DNA of 64,000 bases from Colwellia psychrerythraea (GTDB taxonomy: Bacteria; Pseudomonadota; Gammaproteobacteria; Enterobacterales; Alteromonadaceae): the NCBI RefSeq assembly GCF_000764185.1, contig NZ_JQEC01000015.1:154122-218121 (forward strand). The letters are read 5' to 3'. The position numbers were made by a program, and so were the translations under genes. This document shows, piece by piece, positions 1 through 6,590 of the stretch (its first letter is position 1; every line of letters begins with the position of its first letter). The notes under the pieces are model-generated. The model saw only the letters and a program-made list of their open reading frames with translations. It did not search any database and had not been told where the DNA came from.

Positions 1-197
1 TTAATAAAGCCACCAGTCTCTTCAATGAAACCAATATTATCTATTTCCCATTTCCTATCTGTGATTGCGTTTAATTCATCTTCAAACCATTTTGAAAGCG
101 AAAATTTATATGCTTCCTTATCTCTTTTAATAAGTTCTTCACAATCGTCGATGTTTATATCTTTGTAATCAAATTTTGTTGAATCAAAATAGCTCAA
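1..197 (-). CDS. hypothetical protein, N-terminal part (runs off the window edge)
   Basis: An open minus-strand frame enters from position 1 and reads back to a probable TTG start at 195-197, preceded by a CGGAG ribosome-binding site about 7 bases upstream. The 65 visible residues are acidic and aromatic-rich (SYFDSTKFDYKDINIDDCEE, later KWFEDELNAITDRKWEIDN) with no membrane segment. The C-terminus lies outside the window. I do not recognise the family. It could be another small cassette-like gene next to the integrase. The frame is convincing because of codon content and the SD, but the TTG start is inferred. Confidence 0.45.
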   Translation of the reverse strand, partial: MSYFDSTKFDYKDINIDDCEELIKRDKEAYKFSLSKWFEDELNAITDRKWEIDNIGFIEETGGFI

Positions 198-381
198 AAA
201 AGTACTCCGAATGTTGATTTGAAATGTAACAGCTTATTATGTAAACGACTCAGTAATGTCCATCTACTTGACTACGTATCAATCTACATTAATCCTTTTA
301 AATTTCAAGTGTTTAATTTTTATATAATGCTTAGTATTTATCGATTTATTGGTATTACTGAAAAATATCAGTAATATGATC

Positions 382-399
382 CATTATAAAATATATGGC
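382..399. repeat. 18-bp repeat, copy 1 (second copy at 40080-40097)
   Basis: The sequence cattataaaatatatggc occurs exactly here and at 40080-40097. The flanks are also loosely alike: an acagcttatta word lies upstream of both, and a 'cagcactgcg'/'cagcaatgcg' word downstream of both. The stretch 198-443 has no gene I can support. It may be shared debris at the edges of two accessory regions. Confidence 0.5.
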
Positions 400-443
400 A
401 AGTAGATTTGTGGCTAACATCAGCACTGCGGACTTTGTGAACA

Positions 444-1589
444 TTAACCTATAAGGTTTACAGCCGCGGCTTTATGCTCTGGCGCTAAATGCGCATATCG
501 TAAGGTCATTTTTAAATCACTATGACCTAACAACTCTCTAACCGTATTTAAGTCGACACTCGCCATCACTAATTTACTGGCAAAGTGATGCCTTAAATCA
601 TGAAATCTAAAATTAGTGATTTGTGCTTCATCTAACAAAGCTCCCCATATATAAGGAAAGTCTTTTAACTGGGCATTGTTTTTATCTTTGAAGACAAAGC
701 CTATTCCGTCTGTTTTTTGTTGCCATTGTTTAAGGGTATTAAAGGCTTGTGTATTTAACGGCAAATGACGGGTATTACCTGATTTCGCATTCTGAAAATC
801 AACGGTCAGTATCTTGTTTTCAAAATTAACATGATTCCAATCGAGTGATAATAACTCTCCCTTGCGCATACCTGTATTTAAAGCAAGTATCACTATGACT
901 TCTAAGAAGTCTGTATCACAAGTTTGTAGGTTTTCTCGTAATCTTGCTTCTTCATCTTTGGATAAATAGCGAACTTTAGAGTTATCTACCGTTAACGTTT
1001 TTACCTTACTCAAATCATGACTATCAATAGCCCCCCATTCAACAGCACGACTCAAGCAGCCCTTAATGGTGTTAATCTGCCTATTTGTTGTTGCAGGCTT
1101 AACTCCGTCAGTTAATCGCTTATTTCTCCACTTCTCGATCTCCCACGCGTTAATATCAGACAACTGAAAGTCCATTAACGTAGGGAAAGAAGATTCAAAC
1201 GCTTTCATGGTTTTTTCGGCTGTTTTTGGATTACGTGACTTTAACCAAGGCGCGTATTTTTCTTCTAAGAAGAATTGTAGTGTTGAGAATTTAGAATATT
1301 TGGTTTTGGTTCGGTCATGCTTTCTGACCGCTTGAACATCAACACCTTGAGTGACTTCTGCAATTTTATTCTTTGCTAAGTCTCTCGCTTGCGCTGGTGA
1401 CATTTGACCATCAATACCTAATCGGTAATTTACCTGTTTGCCATTTAGGCGGTAAAACAAATAATAAGTGATCAAACCTGTAGGAGTTATTCGAGCGTGA
1501 AAGCCAGAAATTTCAGTATCATTTAATCGTTTATCTTCGGGTATTAAATTTTTAATACTTGTTATGGTTATTTTGGTTTTTATTGTCAT
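444..1589 (-). CDS. P4-type phage/island tyrosine recombinase (integrase)
   Basis: A site-specific recombinase that should cut and join DNA through a covalent tyrosine intermediate. The 381-residue protein has an N-terminal arm-binding region (about 1-95, with the 'GFHARITPTG' and 'YRLGIDGQMSPAQARDLA' features of DUF4102-type integrases), a SAM-like core-binding region (about 105-200) and a C-terminal catalytic domain. The catalytic set is visible: Arg in NTGMRKGE, HDLRH, LGHSD and the nucleophile Tyr in TLRYAH. The length fits P4-like island integrases. It lacks the extra segment expected of integron integrases, so I do not call it IntI. A perfect 9-bp inverted repeat lies just upstream. The attC cassette array follows on the far side; whether this enzyme acts on it is unknown. 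No tRNA target is visible. Confidence 0.9.
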   Translation of the reverse strand: MTIKTKITITSIKNLIPEDKRLNDTEISGFHARITPTGLITYYLFYRLNGKQVNYRLGIDGQMSPAQARDLAKNKIAEVTQGVDVQAVRKHDRTKTKYSKFSTLQFFLEEKYAPWLKSRNPKTAEKTMKAFESSFPTLMDFQLSDINAWEIEKWRNKRLTDGVKPATTNRQINTIKGCLSRAVEWGAIDSHDLSKVKTLTVDNSKVRYLSKDEEARLRENLQTCDTDFLEVIVILALNTGMRKGELLSLDWNHVNFENKILTVDFQNAKSGNTRHLPLNTQAFNTLKQWQQKTDGIGFVFKDKNNAQLKDFPYIWGALLDEAQITNFRFHDLRHHFASKLVMASVDLNTVRELLGHSDLKMTLRYAHLAPEHKAAAVNLIG

Positions 1590-1614
1590 GACATTACCAC
1601 CCTGTGTAGCTCAT

Positions 1615-1639
1615 TTGTAGCATGACCATTATGCTACAA
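1615..1639. promoter_or_regulatory. perfect inverted repeat upstream of the integrase gene
   Basis: ttgtagcat (1615-1623) and atgctacaa (1631-1639) are exact reverse complements separated by 7 bases, 26 bases upstream of the integrase start. The position suits an operator for autoregulation or an arm-type integrase site. The function is inferred from position only. Confidence 0.5.
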
Positions 1640-1754
1640 TGAACAACTAAGAACAACACCAAACAAGGCACAAGGATTAACCCTTTATATAACAGTAACA
1701 TAGATGACAGTAGAGTTCATACTTGTTCATTACTGTTTATGGATTATTACGCAC

Positions 1755-1847
1755 ATAACGCCCTAATAATGGGCAAAAAATTGTTGGCTAAAATGTTGAG
1801 GTACGAAAACAGCCAACTTTTTTTGTCCTGTTAATTAGCTTATTGTT
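1755..1847 (-). other. attC site 1 (cassette of the alpha/beta hydrolase)
   Basis: On the gene strand this imperfect palindrome ends in GGGCGTTATGT, a GTTRRRY-type R' box. It contains the paired arms AGTTGGCT and AGCCAAC and starts in AACAATAAGCTAATTAACAGG. The arrangement matches the attC sites at 4100-4198 and 4804-4899, including the inner TTGGCT/AGCCAA stem. The stop codon of the upstream hydrolase gene lies inside the left end, as often happens in tightly packed cassettes. Confidence 0.75.
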
Positions 1848-2758
1848 GCAAACATTCTCGAAAGCCAATTATTCATAATCATCACTAACTTGTCAGGTGT
1901 AGCCATATGAATCATATGTTGGCTATTTTGGATTGCTGCTACATCTGCATTTTTTTTATCTTTGATGAAGCTTGCTACACCCAGGTAAGTCATTTTATTA
2001 ATCTCTTCAAAACACTTTTGACTCGGGTTTCCAAAGCCAAGAAAAAAATCCTTAGTCTGTTCAGGTATATGATTAATTGCGATTGCTGGAGCAGTTATGC
2101 CAGAATAATCACGGCCTTCCTTTTTTTCTACATCAAGGAGCTTGTCTATAGCGATAAGATCTGCAAACGGTCTATAGCTACCATCACTATTTTGAATTCT
2201 TTGGGTATGATAAAAGTGCTCTTTATGGGTAAACATTTCAATATTTGCATAACCTAAATCAGGGCATACTGCTACATGACTATCCATATAATCTAATGCT
2301 TGAAGCGCATCAATATAAATCAAGCCTTTTACTCGCTCAGGAAAATGTCTTCCGAGATGGTTCAACTCCCCGCCCGCAATAGAGTGACCTGCAAAAATAG
2401 CATTCTCAATATTCATTGTATCTAAAATGGTAATGATATCTTTAGTTAACCTAGCTGTTGAAAAGTTCTCTTTTCTCGATTCAGAGTTTCCATGACCAAC
2501 ACGAGTTATACCAATAACTCTATATGAATCGGTAAATCGCGGCGCAAAAGGATCAAAAGTATGGGCATTAAGAGCAAGGCCAGCAAGAAATACAATAGGT
2601 GTACCTTCTCCTCCCCAATCAACTACTTCTAATTTTATTTTATCGTCCATTTCTACGTAGTGTACTTTGTGCGGTGTAGTATCTACCCAGTCACTCGCAT
2701 ATGCCGCGTTTATTACTAAAGTGCAAATATAGGCTAGCACTAGGATATTCTTAATCAT
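1835..2758 (-). CDS. secreted alpha/beta-fold hydrolase (cassette gene)
   Basis: An esterase/lipase-type hydrolase of unknown substrate, probably exported. The 307 residues begin with a signal peptide (MIKNILVLAYICTLVINAAYA, cleavage near residue 21). The core shows the oxyanion strand PIVFLAGLALN, the nucleophile elbow GHSIAG (Ser near 125) and a late His in SQHMIHM. The length and order fit the alpha/beta hydrolase fold. The stop sits within attC site 1, so it is the last cassette of the array before the integrase. A weak SD precedes the ATG. The substrate cannot be told from the sequence. Confidence 0.85.
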   Translation of the reverse strand: MIKNILVLAYICTLVINAAYASDWVDTTPHKVHYVEMDDKIKLEVVDWGGEGTPIVFLAGLALNAHTFDPFAPRFTDSYRVIGITRVGHGNSESRKENFSTARLTKDIITILDTMNIENAIFAGHSIAGGELNHLGRHFPERVKGLIYIDALQALDYMDSHVAVCPDLGYANIEMFTHKEHFYHTQRIQNSDGSYRPFADLIAIDKLLDVEKKEGRDYSGITAPAIAINHIPEQTKDFFLGFGNPSQKCFEEINKMTYLGVASFIKDKKNADVAAIQNSQHMIHMATPDKLVMIMNNWLSRMFATIS

Positions 2759-2782
2759 TATAAACTCCGTAATCAGATTAGG

Positions 2783-2841
2783 GGGATGGTAACTAGCGCT
2801 AAGACAGCGTCCGTTTGAGTAGCTTATAGTTGGACCATCCC
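2783..2841 (-). other. divergent attC-like hairpin
   Basis: gggatggtaacta (2783-2795) pairs with tagttggaccatccc (2827-2841) except for two unpaired bases, a layout reminiscent of attC extrahelical bases. It occupies the place where the cassette of the 2844-3263 gene should have its attC. Canonical R boxes are not clear, so this may be a worn attC or another hairpin. Confidence 0.35.
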
Positions 2842-2843
2842 AT

Positions 2844-3263
2844 TTATATAAGTAACCACGTCGTATGAATTGGAATAACTGAAAACACTAAGCCTGAATA
2901 CCAATAGCCCGAACTTTTAAACCTATCATGATATTGTAAGCCAGTAGGGTTGTTTGACCAACGACACTTTTTAACAACATGTGGAAAAATAAGAAGTGTT
3001 AAAGCAATTAACCAATGAAAAAAATAATTCACTTCGCCGCTACCTCTATATGCGTCCCACCCTGTATTTATGTTATACACAAAGGAAGGAAAGGCATATT
3101 TAGCTGTTATGACAATTAGAGCCAATATCAAAGCGAGCCAAACCCCTATTCGATTTTTGGTACTCCAAGTAAAATCTTTAAATTCAGGGCTTTTCCGTTG
3201 ATATATGTAAATGGAAAATAACGGCAAAAATACTATCAAGATAAAAAGGTAAAAATACTTCAT
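2844..3263 (-). CDS. small multi-pass membrane protein of unknown function (cassette gene)
   Basis: I do not recognise this 139-residue protein. It is very hydrophobic, with about four membrane segments (near residues 3-20, 42-60, 80-97 and 122-138) and short polar loops that include WDAYRGSGEV and KKCRWSNNPTGLQYHDRF. It begins just inside the cassette boundary marked by attC 3281-3364 and runs in the same direction as its neighbours. The SD is weak, which is common for cassette genes. Membrane-bound orphan proteins are typical cargo of chromosomal integrons. No function is proposed. Confidence 0.7.
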   Translation of the reverse strand: MKYFYLFILIVFLPLFSIYIYQRKSPEFKDFTWSTKNRIGVWLALILALIVITAKYAFPSFVYNINTGWDAYRGSGEVNYFFHWLIALTLLIFPHVVKKCRWSNNPTGLQYHDRFKSSGYWYSGLVFSVIPIHTTWLLI

Positions 3264-3280
3264 CGAGTCGACTTAAAAAT

Positions 3281-3364
3281 ATAACGCCCACGTTAAGGGG
3301 CTAAAATAGTGGGCTAAACTAAGCGACGAAGGAGCAAAAGCCAACCTTTTTTGTCATTGTTTAA
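3281..3364 (-). other. attC site 2
   Basis: The gene-strand end CCCCTTAACGTGGGCGTTATAT closely resembles the right end of Vibrio-type attC repeats (CCCCTTAGGCGGGCGTTA, from memory). Inner arms GGCTTTTGC and AGCCCAC and an R''-like TTAAAC beside the stop of the 3365-4084 gene complete the site. The + strand segment aagcgacgaaggagcaaaag is identical to that in attC 4100-4198. Confidence 0.75.
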
Positions 3365-4084
3365 TTACTTATTAGAAGTAAACGTCCCTGGTACAACAGC
3401 ATTCGCTACTGATTTGAATAACATAAACCATAAAGCCACTAAACCGAACCAATACAAATTTGCATCACCAGTTCTCAGATCTTGGACTTTGGACTTCATA
3501 TAAGCATACGGAAGTAGCATACTATTTTTCGATTTTAATTGATGGATTAATCCACCTTCGTGCCAAATAGAAACATTTGTTCCAACTTTCAAATCACGAG
3601 CTAAGTTCTTACACTTTCCTTCGCCAATACCAACAGCAGAAAAAGTATCTTGGTATGAGCCAATATTTAGATCAAAGTAGGTATATACTTCATCTGTTTC
3701 GTCATCAATAACTTCTTCTTTATGACATTCGATAAAATCAATTTCGGTTGAGTATTCATGTATGTTTGATAAATCAGAAACCATATATTTCGGTAAAACG
3801 AAAGCAAGTACTACCATATTGATTAGGATAAATACCAAAATGAACAGCTTACGATTTGTTCCTTTTCCTTCAGAAGAAAATTCAATGATAAATTCATTTT
3901 CTTCATCGTCCTCATCTTCCTTCTCTTTAATTTCTTGTGCTTTTCGTTCAAATTCACCGTTTTTTTTTCTTCGTTGAATTTCTTCACATAATTGCTTATA
4001 TCGCTCAGGATACATATCCCTATTGATATTTTCATTAACATCCAATAATTCATCCAATGTGTAATTTGAATAGTTGATTGACAC
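3365..4084 (-). CDS. two-TM membrane protein with YPER-type N-terminal motif (cassette gene)
   Basis: A hypothetical inner-membrane protein of 239 residues. It opens with YTLDELLDVNENINRDMYPE plus RYKQLCEEIQRR, a short helical motif I associate with several uncharacterised marine gammaproteobacterial membrane proteins. A very acidic linker (about 50-70), a membrane segment near 80-98, an outside domain of about 100 residues and a last membrane segment near 208-225 follow. The start is GTG at 4082-4084, chosen because AAAGGGAAG lies at good spacing. It sits between attC 2 and attC 3 as a single-gene cassette. The biochemical function is unknown. Confidence 0.75.
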   Translation of the reverse strand: MSINYSNYTLDELLDVNENINRDMYPERYKQLCEEIQRRKKNGEFERKAQEIKEKEDEDDEENEFIIEFSSEGKGTNRKLFILVFILINMVVLAFVLPKYMVSDLSNIHEYSTEIDFIECHKEEVIDDETDEVYTYFDLNIGSYQDTFSAVGIGEGKCKNLARDLKVGTNVSIWHEGGLIHQLKSKNSMLLPYAYMKSKVQDLRTGDANLYWFGLVALWFMLFKSVANAVVPGTFTSNK

Positions 4085-4099
4085 GATACTTCCCTTTAC

Positions 4100-4198
4100 C
4101 TAACGCCTTAATCACAGGCAATAAAATTGTTGGCTAGAATAAGCGACGAAGGAGCAAAAGCCAACTGTATTTTGTCCTTATTAATTAGCTTGTTAGGG
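4100..4198 (-). other. attC site 3 (best preserved)
   Basis: On the gene strand the site opens with CCCTAAC (R'') and ends with GGCGTTAGGT (R'). It has perfectly paired inner arms GTTGGCT/AGCCAAC and a second paired stretch, AGGACAAAAT with ATTTTATTGCCT. These are the diagnostic parts of an integron attC. It lies 6 bases beyond the stop of the YcxB-like gene. Confidence 0.85.
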
Positions 4199-4203
4199 CT
4201 ACA

Positions 4204-4779
4204 CTACCACCCATCATTACCATTTGGTTTTTTATTTGTATTTGATTCTGTTGGCATATTAAATTTATTTATTTCACCATGATGTTCGGTAACAATACGA
4301 CTAAATTGAATCTGCCTTTGCTCATCTAGAATAGATTTTGGAACTGCTTGGAATAAAGCTTTATCAAATAACACTATGAACACACTAGGTGTTTCAATTA
4401 CTGACTTTACAGTCGTCCAATTATACATTGAACTGAAGTGCTTATTTTTTTGCTCTATGCCCGCTGGAGATATGATTAAAGTCCGAGAGCCTAACACTAC
4501 ACCTTCATTGTCTGGAAAGTAATCACTTTGAATTTGTTTAAAATATTGAACATACACTATTGAAAAACTAAGCCAGCCAATGCCACAACCTACGATCAGA
4601 AACATCAGTCCTTGTTTAGTGCCTCCAGTATAGTAATAGTTAAATCCGATACAAAAAACTAGTACGATGAAAACCCAAGACAATAATTTCCATTGCAACT
4701 TAGGCTTTTTCTGTTGTTCTTGAATTATTTTACATGATTCAAAAAACTCTTCATGTTTTAAAGAAAATTCAACTTCCAT
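4204..4779 (-). CDS. YcxB-like membrane protein (cassette gene)
   Basis: The protein has an N-terminal cytoplasmic stretch, two membrane segments (near 33-50 and 57-77) and a C-terminal domain with the pattern LIISPAGIEQKNKHFSSMYN W..V..V.E, which I associate with the YcxB-like family. The family function is not established. The longest frame begins at a TTG (4788), but the ATG at 4777-4779 has a GGAG about 11 bases upstream and is the better start, giving 191 residues. It is a single-gene cassette between attC 3 and attC 4. Confidence 0.75.
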   Translation of the reverse strand: MEVEFSLKHEEFFESCKIIQEQQKKPKLQWKLLSWVFIVLVFCIGFNYYYTGGTKQGLMFLIVGCGIGWLSFSIVYVQYFKQIQSDYFPDNEGVVLGSRTLIISPAGIEQKNKHFSSMYNWTTVKSVIETPSVFIVLFDKALFQAVPKSILDEQRQIQFSRIVTEHHGEINKFNMPTESNTNKKPNGNDGW

Positions 4780-4803
4780 GAAAAACAATACTCCAATGTT
4801 GCC

Positions 4804-4899
4804 CTAACGCTTACATAAGCGGAAAAATATAGTTGGCTAAAATGTTTGAGGAACGAAAAACAGCCAACTGTAATTTTTCCGTTTGATGTTCTTGTTAGG
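4804..4899 (-). other. attC site 4
   Basis: On the gene strand it opens with CCCTAACAAG and ends with GCTTATGTAAGCGTTAGGGC. The inner arms AGTTGGCTG/AGCCAACT and the outer arm CGGAAAAATTA with TATTTTTCCGC pair well. It directly follows the stop of the 4901 gene. Confidence 0.85.
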
Positions 4900-4900
4900 G

Positions 4901-5260
4901 TTAATCTGTGCTTACATCGCCACTTGAAGAAAAACTATCAGAAGAGTCGTTACCAAAACTACTTGATTCAATTACAGATATATTACCACCAAAAAATGAA
5001 GACGATACTTCTTCTCTCATGGCGCCGTAGTCACAAGTTTCACCACGTTCTTCGTGCCAATTATTAAATTGTTCAAAGCTGGTATATAAAGCATGCGCAT
5101 AACATATATGTCGCCAGTTATATCCCTCTTCATGGATTGTTCGTTCAACTTGCCCTGAAGTATAAAGTTTACTTCTACCGTATCTTCTGGATAAATCCCT
5201 ACCCAATTTTTTAATATAGCTTTTTATTGCTTTATTCTTTCGATAACTAAAAAAGAGCAT
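4901..5260 (-). CDS. small cytoplasmic protein, DUF6559-like (first cassette gene)
   Basis: A basic N-terminal half (FFSYRKNKAIKSYIKKLGRD, YGRSKLYTSGQVERTI) is followed by FEQFNNWHEERGETCDY and a serine-rich acidic tail. The pattern resembles a family of small Vibrio-type proteins annotated DUF6559, from memory. The ATG at 5258-5260 is preceded by GGAG at good spacing. An upstream in-frame ATG at 5270-5272 follows the cassette boundary TTAGGG too closely to have a good SD. It is the outermost cassette of the array. No enzyme motif is visible and the function is unknown. Confidence 0.65.
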   Translation of the reverse strand: MLFFSYRKNKAIKSYIKKLGRDLSRRYGRSKLYTSGQVERTIHEEGYNWRHICYAHALYTSFEQFNNWHEERGETCDYGAMREEVSSSFFGGNISVIESSSFGNDSSDSFSSSGDVSTD

Positions 5261-5275
5261 CCGATTCTCCATTAA

Positions 5276-5282
5276 CCCTAAC
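5276..5282 (-). other. outer cassette boundary (R'-type core site)
   Basis: ccctaac on the + strand reads GTTAGGG on the gene strand, the same GTTRRRY core that opens the other cassettes. It marks where the array stops. No attC or attI palindrome is visible beyond it. Confidence 0.5.
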
Positions 5283-5850
5283 AGTGTATTAGTGCGAATT
5301 TCGGGTTAATACAAAATAAACCTTCAAAATTAACGAGTCCTAGCACACATTTTTATTAATAATTTGAATACGTTACCAGTAATTATTGACCTTATCAAAC
5401 TATAACGTGATTGGGGGAAGTGAGCATTGAGATATATGTGCCATTGCGCAGCACACTATGAACAATTAAAAAGGAAAATATCATAAATAAAACAAAGGAT
5501 TGAAATTATAGCATTAGATATTCGTGCCATTTTTTTAAATTACATATCGAGCCATATCAGTGATATTTTTCAAGAATTATTATCGCTACGATATAACTTT
5601 ATCTATGCTGCTTTCTTTGTCCCTGATAAGGCACTTAACCAAAGCACACCTCTACCTCCTATACATTAATTTTCGTCAGTAAACTTTATTCATCCATCTC
5701 ACATCCCTGAAAATAATTTTATATTACTTAAAATAGCACTCTGCCCCCTTTAATAGGCTATTTAAGCGACCTTCAACCTATTGTTTTTAATGGTATTTAA
5801 TTCCTAGGTATTTTAACGTTCTAGGTGCTAATCTGCACGCACTTTCATTT
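5283..5850. other. gene-free stretch between the cassette array and qnr
   Basis: About 570 AT-rich bases with no convincing frame or RNA. Two short similar words (gatatatgtgccatt near 5431 and gatattcgtgccattt near 5517) occur. I see no attI-like site, IntI fragment or LexA box. Confidence 0.5.
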
Positions 5851-5862
5851 GGAGGGCTATTG

Positions 5863-6519
5863 ATGCCGACAGCTAAAAAAGATTTTATCGATCACGACTT
5901 CTCTAACCATGACTTTAAAGGTATGCGCTTTGAGCAATGTAATTTCTATCGATGTAATTTTAATCGGTCTAATTTATCCGATGTTGAATTTATTGAATGC
6001 AGTTTTGTCGAGCAAGGTAGTATTGAAGGTTGCCGATTTGATTATGCTAACTTACGTGATACCAGCTTTAAGCAGTGTAGATTGTCTATGTCGAGCTTTA
6101 TTGGCGCGAGTTGTCTAGGCATAGAGTTCAGATCTTGTGATTTGAAAGGCGCTAACTTTGTTAAAGCGAGTTTTGAAAATCAAATTTCACGTCAGTCATA
6201 TTTTTGCGTGGCATACATCACCGGCTGTAATTTATCTTATGCAAACTTTTCAGGTGTACGTATTGAGAAGTGTGACTTATTTGAAAATCGTTGGAATGGC
6301 GCCAACCTGCAAGGCGCCTCACTGAGACATTCAGATTTAAGCCGCAGTGAATTTTCAGAAGACGCTTGGGAACAGTTCCAAATGCAAGGTTGCGATTTAA
6401 CACATACCGAATTAAATGGCCTTAATATCAGGCGAGTGAAACTTGATGGCGTGAAGATTTGTAATTGGCAACAAGAGCAATTGTTAGAGGGCTTAGGAAT
6501 TCTAGTATTACCCGACTAA
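5863..6519 (+). CDS. qnr: Qnr-family pentapeptide repeat protein
   Basis: A right-handed quadrilateral beta-helix protein. Known Qnr proteins mimic DNA and protect gyrase and topoisomerase IV from quinolones. The 218 residues are a run of A(D/N)LXX-type pentapeptides (FEQCNFYRCNFNRSNLSDVE, then FDYANLRDTSFKQCRLSMSS), followed by segments that are Qnr hallmarks in the right order: YFCVAYITGCNLSYANFSGV, EKCDLFENRWNGA, and the C-terminal LEGLGILVL helix. Length and C-terminus fit the family. The ATG at 5863 is chosen because GGAGG lies 7 bases upstream. Unlike plasmid qnrB, I see no LexA box. It is a single gene convergent with the astacin gene. Chromosomal qnr genes are natural in marine Vibrio and Shewanella; this one is probably intrinsic. 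Confidence 0.88.
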   Translation: MPTAKKDFIDHDFSNHDFKGMRFEQCNFYRCNFNRSNLSDVEFIECSFVEQGSIEGCRFDYANLRDTSFKQCRLSMSSFIGASCLGIEFRSCDLKGANFVKASFENQISRQSYFCVAYITGCNLSYANFSGVRIEKCDLFENRWNGANLQGASLRHSDLSRSEFSEDAWEQFQMQGCDLTHTELNGLNIRRVKLDGVKICNWQQEQLLEGLGILVLPD

Positions 6520-6552
6520 ATTGCATAATCACTTTATTTAACGCCAATAAGA

Positions 6553-6578
6553 ACGGTAACAACAGCTGTTGTTACCGT
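6553..6578. terminator. 26-bp perfect palindrome between convergent genes
   Basis: acggtaacaacagctgttgttaccgt-type palindrome (6553-6578), self-complementary with no loop. It sits between the ends of qnr (+) and the astacin gene (-). There is no clear T tract on either side, so termination is inferred from position. It could also be a dimer binding site. Confidence 0.5.
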
Positions 6579-6590
6579 CAAAGTACCGTC

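Noticed and set aside
444..1589. Integrase as an integron integrase (IntI)
   Set aside because: The length and N-terminal arm domain fit P4-type island integrases, and I see no extra segment typical of IntI between the catalytic motifs.
1907..2257. Plus-strand frame opposite the alpha/beta hydrolase
   Set aside because: It is antisense to a gene with clear catalytic motifs and has no SD.
5690..5862. LexA control of the qnr homologue
   Set aside because: No CTGT-N8-ACAG word is present upstream of the gene.
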